A DNA stretch of 21,320 nucleotides from a virus, in the IMG/VR virus record IMGVR_UViG_3300044631_001109, positions 1 to 21,320 of that record, one strand, 5' to 3'. Position 1 is the stretch's first letter. The number at the start of each line of letters is the position of its first letter. The translations under genes and the position numbers were made by a program. The notes below the pieces were generated by a model. That model worked only from the letters and a program-made list of their open reading frames with translations, was not told the DNA's origin and ran no database searches. Shown here piece after piece: positions 13,801 to 18,237 of the stretch.

Positions 13801-13958
13801 TAGTTTGCCTCACTTTCAAGCAATAAAGCAGTTGCAGATAATTGAACAGATAGTTGATCAATATCCTCCTGAGTTCCATCTTTAATTGCATCCTCGATCC
13901 ATCGAAGTTGCTTGCGCATATTTTTTACTAATGAACGCATTTCTGTTTTGGTTTGCAT
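13800..13958 (-). CDS. Small helical protein (52 aa)
   Basis: The start at 13958 is in a TAATG overlap, with an AGGTG ribosome-like site inside the previous gene's end. Its sequence, TKTEMRSLVKNMRKQLRWIE, then DAIKDGTQEDIDQLSVQLSA and TALLLESEAN, is almost entirely helical and likely a coiled coil or helical hairpin. No known family is recognised. Its last codons (GAG GCA AAC TAA TG) repeat the junction sequence found at the two preceding gene boundaries. Confidence 0.62.
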   Translation of the reverse strand: MQTKTEMRSLVKNMRKQLRWIEDAIKDGTQEDIDQLSVQLSATALLLESEAN

Positions 13959-14095
13959 TAGTTTGCACCTAAGCAGAACTCACATAACATTTTGCCTGTT
14001 TTTACTGCTAATGATTGCTCCAAAACTGTTGTGTAATTGCCACAACTAACGCAATCTGTGTGTTCGATTATTTCTTTTTGTGTTGTTTGTTTCAT
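13958..14095 (-). CDS. Small zinc-ribbon protein (45 aa)
   Basis: The start at 14095 overlaps the preceding stop (TAATG). Two CxxC pairs, C15-VS-C18 (DCVSCGN) and C38-EF-C41 (LCEFCLGAN), with a 19-residue spacing, predict a zinc ribbon. It ends GGT GCA AAC TAA, the same four codons that close the gene before it. It differs from the 58-residue zinc-ribbon protein in this operon outside the Cys pairs. Confidence 0.7.
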   Translation of the reverse strand: MKQTTQKEIIEHTDCVSCGNYTTVLEQSLAVKTGKMLCEFCLGAN

Positions 14096-14346
14096 TAGTT
14101 TGCACCTTTTACATAAACTCTAGTTACTCTAGTACCATCGCGGTTTTCAATTTCTAAACAACCTTCACCATTACTAAAAGGGATAAATACAACCTTGGCT
14201 GGATCGGCATTTAACATTCTTTTAATCCGTTTTTGACCTTCTGGTGTAATTGCATCTGCGTAAGTTCCACCGCATCCACAAGCACATCCTGTTTTGCCAT
14301 TGTAAGTTTTTGTTGCGGTATCTAACATTTCTTGTGTTGATCTCAT
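14095..14346 (-). CDS. First gene of the leftward operon (83 aa, CxCxC motif)
   Basis: I choose the Met at 14346, with AAGGAAGG upstream on the minus strand; the longer reading to 14466 would start above the promoter. The protein starts MRSTQEMLDTATKTYNGKTG, has a GCACGCGG cluster (C21, C23, C25), a helix TPEGQKRIKRMLNAD and a beta C-terminal part (KVVFIPFSNGEG, NRDGTRVTRVYVKGAN). Cys-Gly clusters of this kind often bind metal. It is expressed from promoter 2. Function unknown. Confidence 0.72.
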   Translation of the reverse strand: MRSTQEMLDTATKTYNGKTGCACGCGGTYADAITPEGQKRIKRMLNADPAKVVFIPFSNGEGCLEIENRDGTRVTRVYVKGAN

Positions 14347-14528
14347 TGTTTTGCCTTCCTTTAGGGCGCCTTGCCCAATAAGATAAATGTATAGACACCT
14401 GTCTATCCTGTCAAGTACCCCAAGAATCCAGGCTTTCGGCGTGTCTTGACGCGTCGCCCCTGCCAAATGTCGGTTATGTGTGCCACAATAAAGCCAAGCC
14501 TAGGAACCTAGGTTTAAAAGGGGGGTTT
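14347..14528. other. Divergent control region between leftward and rightward operons
   Basis: This 182-base gap separates the leftward cluster from the rightward early genes. Besides promoter 2 it holds CCTAGGAACCTAGG (14499-14512), two palindromic hexamers close to the rightward gene start, a TTGACG box at 14446-14451, and a G-rich ribosome site (14518-14525). I could not find a -10 box at normal spacing for a rightward promoter, so the early promoter is unresolved. Confidence 0.6.
14386..14414 (-). promoter_or_regulatory. Leftward promoter 2 with operator in the spacer
   Basis: On the minus strand a perfect TTGACA -35 (14414-14409) and TACATT -10 (14391-14386) are 17 bases apart. Between them lies ATAGACA-CC-TGTCTAT (14391-14406), the same inverted repeat as in promoter 1 with a different centre. 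It drives the eight-gene leftward run 14346-12931. Similarity to the promoter 1 region continues upstream (GTCAAGTACC, then TTCGGCGTGTC). Confidence 0.8.
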
Positions 14529-14681
14529 ATGGAGATCGGAATAGTTATAGGCGCAGCCCTAATTAGCCTGATAGGTGCTTACCTAGTCAGTTTAGGGATA
14601 AGCGAATCAGAGGATGTTTTAAGCCAGGTAGAGGCTGCTGAAAGAGAACGAATCAAAATGAAAAAGGCGCTAGGCAAATGA
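14529..14681 (+). CDS. Small membrane protein, first rightward early gene (50 aa)
   Basis: I place the start at ATG 14529 after a long G run (14520-14525) rather than at the upstream in-frame start 14478. The N-terminus is hydrophobic (MEIGIVIGAALISLIGAYLV), predicting one membrane segment, followed by a charged helix (VLSQVEAAERERIKMKKAL). Its stop overlaps the next start (ATGA). No family is recognised. As the first gene of the early operon it might act on the host envelope, which is only a guess. Confidence 0.6.
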   Translation: MEIGIVIGAALISLIGAYLVSLGISESEDVLSQVEAAERERIKMKKALGK

Positions 14682-15013
14682 GTACAAATAGTTTAAGTGA
14701 GTTGTTCAAGGTATTTATTTCTACCGATGATTCTTACTATCTTTACTTAGAGGAGCAGGAAGCCTGCGTTGATCTAATTGAAAATATTGCAGATGAGATC
14801 GATATATTAGATTTTGCCGAAATCAAAAAAGCCTCAGCCGCAGATTTGCGTGATGATTTTGCAACTATGCGTTTGGACAACATTCGCAAAAATCTGCCGC
14901 CGATGGCACTAAAGATTGCCAAATTAAGTGAAACAGAATTATTGGATTTGGCTAAAGAGATAATCCAAGTAGTTGAGAATAAAAACAAAACTAAATTGGA
15001 GATCGTTAGATAA
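14678..15013 (+). CDS. Hypothetical helical acidic protein (111 aa)
   Basis: The start is in an ATGA overlap with the membrane protein gene, and the stop overlaps the next start (TAATG). The protein is acidic and mostly helical (ACVDLIENIADEIDILDFAE, LPPMALKIAKLSETELLDLA), with a Lys-rich end. I do not recognise a domain. It is co-expressed with a resolvase-like nuclease and a WhiB-like regulator. Confidence 0.65.
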   Translation: MSTNSLSELFKVFISTDDSYYLYLEEQEACVDLIENIADEIDILDFAEIKKASAADLRDDFATMRLDNIRKNLPPMALKIAKLSETELLDLAKEIIQVVENKNKTKLEIVR

Positions 15014-15360
15014 TGGCAAACCCAAATGGTAGGAAAGGTGCTGCTTTCGAAACAGCAGTTCTAAAATTCTTTCGCGCTGCTGGTGTCGTCGCGGAGCGGC
15101 TGACCAAGGCAGGTGCGAAGGATGAGGGTGATTTAGTTGTAGTAATTTCTGGATCAACTTATATTTTAGAACTAAAGAATAGAAAAAAGTTAGACTTGCC
15201 TACCTTTTGGGATGAGGCAATTACTGAGGCAGAGAATTACTCTAGGGCTAGGAATTTAGATTTTACTCCGCCTGCTTATGTAATTGTTAAGCGCCGTAAT
15301 GCAGGAATAGAAAAATCTTGGGTGATTCAAGATTTAACTCAATGGCTTGCGAATAAATGA
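15013..15360 (+). CDS. PD-(D/E)XK nuclease, Holliday-junction-resolvase-like
   Basis: This 115-residue protein opens with NGRKGAAFETAVLKFFRAAG, like the start of archaeal Hjc and related phage resolvases (conserved Glu at 13). It then shows the PD-(D/E)XK core: EGDLVVVISG (D40) followed by TYILELKNRKK (E53, K55). The likely activity is endonuclease cleavage of branched DNA during recombination or before packaging. The small size fits a single catalytic domain. It sits between genes coupled by TAATG and ATGA, in an early region that also has an exonuclease and primase-helicase. A host-DNA-degrading role is an alternative. Confidence 0.78.
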   Translation: MANPNGRKGAAFETAVLKFFRAAGVVAERLTKAGAKDEGDLVVVISGSTYILELKNRKKLDLPTFWDEAITEAENYSRARNLDFTPPAYVIVKRRNAGIEKSWVIQDLTQWLANK

Positions 15361-15833
15361 GCGATTTTGAACTTATATCTAATTCCCCTAGATTTCCAAA
15401 CGCGCTTTGTGCGAAGTTGGATGATAAAGATTTTTTCTTTCCCGATGGAAAGAAAACTGAGGCAGAGCGCCTCTCAGAGTTGCAATCAATTTGCTCACTC
15501 TGTATTCACAGAAAGGAATGCTTGGAATACGCTATAAAGGAGAAAATACTTCACGGCATTTGGGGTGGAACAACTAGCGAAATGCGTAAAAGATTATTTA
15601 AAAACCAATCTATTTTCGTGGAACGCAAAGGGAAAGCCAGGGATGTTCGAAAAATGTACGATGAAGGAAAATCTCCAGAACACATAGCATCTGAATTAGA
15701 GGTGAATCTACCTTATGTAAAGGAAATGATCCGCCGCTATAAAAAGATGAAAATGAAGGGAGCAATCCAATCAAACCTGAATATAGAAAACTTACAGCAA
15801 GAATTGCGCTTATCATCGGGGTTAGCGCAGTAA
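15357..15833 (+). CDS. WhiB-family regulator fused to a helix-turn-helix
   Basis: The four iron-sulfur ligands of WhiB proteins are present: C18, C46, C49 and C55 (in NALCAK and ICSLCIHRKEC), followed by the GIWGG turn (67-71). WhiB proteins bind a 4Fe-4S cluster and region 4 of the primary sigma factor to redirect transcription. Unusually, a further segment (about 94-128, ARDVRKMYDEGKSPEHIASE, then LEVNLPYVKEMIRRY) looks like a helix-turn-helix, so this 158-residue protein may bind DNA by itself. It starts inside the nuclease stop (ATGA). Its 3' end overlaps the transglycosylase-like gene. It is a good candidate for controlling early or leftward phage promoters. Confidence 0.9.
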   Translation: MSDFELISNSPRFPNALCAKLDDKDFFFPDGKKTEAERLSELQSICSLCIHRKECLEYAIKEKILHGIWGGTTSEMRKRLFKNQSIFVERKGKARDVRKMYDEGKSPEHIASELEVNLPYVKEMIRRYKKMKMKGAIQSNLNIENLQQELRLSSGLAQ

Positions 15834-16189
15834 CCTCTTTAATAGTTAGTGGAGTTGCACCTCAAGCGGCTATACCAATTGAGAAAACTCTATTGATTGA
15901 GCAAGTCGATGCTAGGGAACTAGCAAAAGAATTGTTAAATAAAGAGGATTTTAAATGTTGGGATCAACTGATGGCAAAGGAAAGCAATTGGAATGATTCC
16001 AAAAATCCAGTTAGTTCGGCTGAGGGGATCGGCCAACTATTGGATGGCACTATGGATAATCTGGGTATGAAACGCTCAGATTATCCAGCAGCGCAAATGG
16101 TAGCCGCCCTAGCATATCTAGGGAGGCATTATGGTTCTGGCGGTGCTTGCAGAGCGTGGGCAAAATGGCAGAAGCATAAATACTGGTAA
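15770..16189 (+). CDS. Secreted transglycosylase-like (SLT/lysozyme fold) protein; start uncertain
   Basis: The conserved part has the SLT signature: LMAKESNWN with catalytic E71, SSAEGIGQL (GxGQ), and HYGSGGACRAWAKWQ near the end. C63 and C127 could pair. This frame continues far upstream of the first usual start (TTG 15893) and encodes a clear signal or anchor segment (about 11-29, IALIIGVSAVTSLIVSGVA). No ATG, GTG or TTG lies between the in-frame stop at 15740-15742 and 15893. A GGGAG site at 15758-15762 lies seven bases before ATC 15770, giving M-KPEYRKLTAR, so I favour a rare ATC start (139 residues). It overlaps the end of the WhiB gene. It probably cleaves peptidoglycan outside the membrane. 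Confidence 0.6.
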   Translation: MKPEYRKLTARIALIIGVSAVTSLIVSGVAPQAAIPIEKTLLIEQVDARELAKELLNKEDFKCWDQLMAKESNWNDSKNPVSSAEGIGQLLDGTMDNLGMKRSDYPAAQMVAALAYLGRHYGSGGACRAWAKWQKHKYW

Positions 16190-16208
16190 ATAAACTCAAG
16201 GGGGTAAA

Positions 16209-16529
16209 GTGAGTATAGAAACCAATCAAGATGTTGTTACATTTGATAACAACACCGCAGCCTGGCTAGAGAATTACAAAAATGCTCTAGCCAAGTTGAA
16301 AGAGTGGCAAGAAGTTGCTGATGTTGCTAGAACGCATATAGAAAAAGCACTCGGCAACGCTGAAACTGGATTGTTTGAAAACAAACCAGTAGTGCGGTGG
16401 AGTTTTGTTGAGAGCCGCAGATTTGATACTAAGAGAGCAAAAGAAATTTTGCCTCAAGATGTTTTAAATAATTTAGAACTTATTTCGTATTCAAGGCGTT
16501 TCGCATTAGTGGAGCAAAATAATGAGTAG
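16209..16529 (+). CDS. Small protein resembling the C-terminal domain of YqaJ-type recombinases
   Basis: This starts at GTG 16209 after a GGGGG ribosome site. The 106-residue protein has an N-terminal helix (AAWLENYKNALAKLKEWQEV) and a C-terminal beta/alpha part, KPVVRWSFVESRRFDTKRAK and then YSRRFALVE. The pattern 'W....R..D...........S..RRF.V' is what I know from the tail of YqaJ-like viral exonucleases. The exonuclease itself is encoded separately, two genes downstream, so this may be a split accessory subunit. The similarity is by eye only. Confidence 0.6.
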   Translation: MSIETNQDVVTFDNNTAAWLENYKNALAKLKEWQEVADVARTHIEKALGNAETGLFENKPVVRWSFVESRRFDTKRAKEILPQDVLNNLELISYSRRFALVEQNNE

Positions 16530-16620
16530 TACAATCATCCCTGAACCATTCGATGACTTACCACCATTCAACCCCATAACGCCAGAGGAAGGCGATGACG
16601 ATTACGAGGATGATGAATAA
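16522..16620 (+). CDS. Very acidic micro-protein (32 aa)
   Basis: ATG 16522 lies inside the end of the previous gene, with GGAG eight bases upstream (16511-16514). The frame reads MSSTIIPEPFDDLPPFNPIT followed by PEEGDDDYEDDE, ending at 16620. It overlaps both neighbours in different frames. The Asp/Glu-rich tail and Pro-rich middle suggest a disordered peptide. It may be a protein-interaction or DNA-mimic tail, or only a coupling peptide. Existence is likely but not certain. Confidence 0.5.
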   Translation: MSSTIIPEPFDDLPPFNPITPEEGDDDYEDDE

Positions 16621-17350
16621 CTTAGTAGCACCCAATAAACCAAGTAAACAAATGGCAATGGATATTGCTAAAATTATTACTGATGCTGGTACTTGGACAC
16701 CTAGAAGTAAACAAATTTCTATTGGCCCATCAGAAATAGGACACGATTGCTTACGCAGACTTGCCTATAAATTAATTGATATTCCAAAGATAAACGAAGG
16801 CAGTAGCGGTAACTGGGCTGCCCAAGTTGGAACTGCAATTCATTCACACTTAGCCCAAATCTTTGAAAAGATTGAAGGTTTCCAGGTAGAGCAAAAAGTG
16901 CAAATCAGAGGCGGATTATCTGGCACTGTTGATCTCTACGATGAAGTTCGTGGAATTGTAATGGATTGGAAAACAACTGGCACTTCAGGATTAAAAGAAC
17001 GCCGAAGCAGTGGTGCTACATCTCAACAACAAATCCAAGTTCAATTATATGGTTATGGCTTAGCACAACAGGGAATGCTAGTTAATCAAGTTGCTTTAAT
17101 CTTTTTACCAACATCAGGGTCGATAGATGATATGCACATTGAACTTTATGATTATGATGAGAAAATGGCATTAGGCGCATTAGAAAGATTAGATAATTTA
17201 TATGCGCTGCTCACTTCAATAGATGTTGAGCAGTTTCCGTCAATGTGGGGAGTAATTCCAAAGGTGAGCAGCCGCCTTTGTAATTACTGCCCATATTTCC
17301 AACCATTTAGTAAGGATGAATCAGTGGCTTGCGCTGGAGATACAATATGA
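16595..17350 (+). CDS. Cas4/RecB-like PD-(D/E)XK exonuclease with Fe-S cluster
   Basis: This 251-residue nuclease has the motifs GTAIHSHL (H83/H85), GTVDLYD (D113), VMDWKTTG (D124, K126) and QVQLYGY (Q150), the metal-binding core of RecB-family nucleases. Four Cys, C52 (HDCLRRLAY) plus C229, C232 (LCNYCPYF) and C246, match the 4Fe-4S layout of Cas4 and AddB nucleases. It probably resects DNA ends in phage recombination together with the YqaJ-tail-like protein and a candidate ssDNA-binding protein. ATG 16595 has GAGGA five bases upstream, but the Mets at 16610 or 16613 are also possible. No cas1 or CRISPR array is nearby, so it is not a CRISPR gene here. Confidence 0.87.
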   Translation: MTITRMMNNLVAPNKPSKQMAMDIAKIITDAGTWTPRSKQISIGPSEIGHDCLRRLAYKLIDIPKINEGSSGNWAAQVGTAIHSHLAQIFEKIEGFQVEQKVQIRGGLSGTVDLYDEVRGIVMDWKTTGTSGLKERRSSGATSQQQIQVQLYGYGLAQQGMLVNQVALIFLPTSGSIDDMHIELYDYDEKMALGALERLDNLYALLTSIDVEQFPSMWGVIPKVSSRLCNYCPYFQPFSKDESVACAGDTI

Positions 17351-17481
17351 GCCTTGATGAAGCAACAATAAATGATTTAAAAAAGTTGAAGGAGGAATTA
17401 GAATCAAATCTAATTCATCAGCAACAAATGCAAGACCCAAACCAAAACACAAACCAAAAAGAAAGTGGGGAAAGAGAATGA
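17347..17481 (+). CDS. Small Gln/Glu-rich helical protein (44 aa)
   Basis: ATG 17347 overlaps the exonuclease stop, and the 44-codon frame ends in an ATGA overlap with the next gene at 17478-17481. The sequence begins MSLDEATINDLKKLKEELES and goes on to a Gln/Asn-rich tail (HQQQMQDPNQNTNQKESGER). An N-terminal coiled coil followed by a disordered tail is likely. Coupling on both sides supports it as a gene. No function can be inferred beyond the recombination setting. Confidence 0.6.
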   Translation: MSLDEATINDLKKLKEELESNLIHQQQMQDPNQNTNQKESGERE

Positions 17482-17936
17482 CCTTCTCAGCACCATCAAT
17501 GAGCGAAAACGGCCCAAAGGTTGCAGACTTAGCAGGGCAGTTATTAATAATCACTCCAACTGATTACAAAACAGGCATCAAAACAATTCACGGCGACGCC
17601 GAGGCAGTTGAAGTATCTTTGGTAAATCTTGATACCAATAAAAATTACGACGGCGTTTTATTTTTCAATGTTGCACTACGCAACTCTTTAAAACAAAAGA
17701 TAGGTCAAAAGGTTCTAGCCCGAATTGGGCAGGGAACTGCAAAGCCTGGTAAATCTGCTCCTTGGATTTTATTAGATGCAACTACTGATGCGGCTGCTCT
17801 TGCAAAAGCAAATGCTTATTTAGGTTCAGCCCCTGCTCCTGCTGCTGCGCAAGCATCGGCTGTGCCTGCGGCGAATGGCACCATTACACCTGAAGTTGCA
17901 GCACTACTTGCTCAATTAGGAGCAACTAAAGCATAA
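17478..17936 (+). CDS. Candidate ssDNA-binding (OB-fold-like) protein
   Basis: This 152-residue protein has a beta-rich first two thirds (GQLLIITPTDYKTGIKTIHG, AVEVSLVNLDTNKNYDGVLF, QKVLARIGQGTAKPGKSAPW) that looks like a single OB barrel. It is followed by an Ala/Pro linker (SAPAPAAAQASAVPAANG) and a short helical tip (PEVAALLAQLGATKA). Globular domain, flexible linker and interaction tip are the layout of single-stranded DNA-binding proteins, although the tip is not acidic. Its place after an exonuclease and before the methyltransferase and primase-helicase supports a replication or recombination role. The call is inferred rather than motif-proven. Confidence 0.5.
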   Translation: MTFSAPSMSENGPKVADLAGQLLIITPTDYKTGIKTIHGDAEAVEVSLVNLDTNKNYDGVLFFNVALRNSLKQKIGQKVLARIGQGTAKPGKSAPWILLDATTDAAALAKANAYLGSAPAPAAAQASAVPAANGTITPEVAALLAQLGATKA

Positions 17937-17942
17937 ATAATT

Positions 17943-17976
17943 CTTGGCGGTTTTAACCTTCCTTTTAACTGCCAAG
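17943..17976 (+). other. 10-bp hairpin before the tRNA-like element
   Basis: CTTGGCGGTT (17943-17952) pairs with AACTGCCAAG (17967-17976), with one G-U pair, around a 14-base loop. It lies between the stop of the preceding gene and the cloverleaf, three bases before the latter. No T run follows, so it is not a normal terminator. It could be a processing or folding partner of the RNA downstream. Confidence 0.6.
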
Positions 17977-17979
17977 ATA

Positions 17980-18037
17980 GCAAGCGCCTGGCGGCTTTCC
18001 TGGGGGAAAAGTTGGTTCGATTCCAACGCTTGCACCA
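17980..18037 (+). ncRNA. Compact tRNA-like cloverleaf ending in CCA
   Basis: The 58 bases fold into a closed four-way junction. A 6-bp acceptor (GCAAGC 17980-17985 with GCTTGC 18028-18033) encloses arm 1 (GCC-TGGC-GGC, 17986-17995), arm 2 (TTTCC-TGGG-GGAAA, 17996-18009) and a canonical T arm (GTTGG-TTCGATT-CCAAC, 18011-18027). These are followed by A and an encoded CCA (18035-18037). The T loop has the invariant TTC-purine-A, and arm 1's loop offers the GG that normally docks with it. It is too short for a normal tRNA: the D and anticodon arms are shrunken. An alternative fold gives a 17-base arm with loop CTGGGGG (GGG, Pro-type) but steals a base of the T stem. It could be a tRNA-like RNA, a decayed tRNA, or an attachment core matching a host tRNA 3' end. 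Confidence 0.6.
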
Positions 18038-18066
18038 TAAATTTCAACTCGGATCGGGGGTTTGTA

Positions 18067-18237
18067 GTGCCACTCTATGATTTCTATTGTAAAAAATGTG
18101 ATGCAAATTTTGAATTGCAAAAAAGTATGAATGATGAAAACAAAGATGCAATTTGTGAGAAATGTAATTCACAAATGAATAGAGTTTACTTTCCAGCCCC
18201 TGCAATATTTAAAGGCTCTGGTTGGGGTGGTCAATGA
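18067..18237 (+). CDS. FmdB-type zinc ribbon protein (56 aa)
   Basis: I start at GTG 18067, six bases after a GGGGG ribosome site. The longer frame from 17944 would translate through the tRNA-like structure. The protein begins MPLYDFYCKKCDANFELQKS and has zinc ligands C8, C11, C30 and C33, then RVYFPAPAIFKGSGWGG. This is the standard layout of the FmdB/CxxC-ribbon family (MP.Y.Y.C..C...F, then FKGSGF). These small proteins are common in actinophages; a DNA- or RNA-binding role is assumed but untested. The stop overlaps the methyltransferase start. Confidence 0.85.
   Translation: MPLYDFYCKKCDANFELQKSMNDENKDAICEKCNSQMNRVYFPAPAIFKGSGWGGQ

Larger units (their letters stand above)
13798..14107 (-). 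repeat. Repeated gene-junction sequence (three copies)
   Basis: On the plus strand CATTAGTTTGCACCT occurs at 14093-14107 and 13956-13970, and its first 11 bases recur at 13798-13808. Read leftward, each copy is the end of one gene, a purine-rich ribosome site and the TAATG start of the next. Proteins therefore end in KGAN, LGAN and SEAN. The genes between the copies are unrelated. Confidence 0.8.

Noticed and set aside
14446-14480. Rightward early promoter starting from TTGACG at 14446
   Set aside because: No TANNNT box occurs at 16-19 bases; the nearest candidates lie more than 20 bases away.
14499-14512. CCTAGGAACCTAGG as a repressor operator
   Set aside because: It is two short palindromic hexamers. 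I saw no second copy of the pair, so it stays an observation only.
16595-17350. CRISPR-associated Cas4
   Set aside because: The nuclease has the Cas4-like Fe-S layout, but there is no cas1, cas2 or repeat-spacer array; a phage recombination exonuclease is the simpler reading.
17980-18037. A normal decoding tRNA gene (tRNA-Pro GGG)
   Set aside because: The anticodon arm with loop CTGGGGG needs a C-A mismatch and takes one base from the T stem, leaving no variable loop. The compact four-arm fold fits better.
17944-18066. Upstream extension of the FmdB-like gene (start at 17944)
   Set aside because: It would translate through the hairpin and tRNA-like fold. GTG 18067 has a ribosome site and gives the standard MP.YDFYC start.
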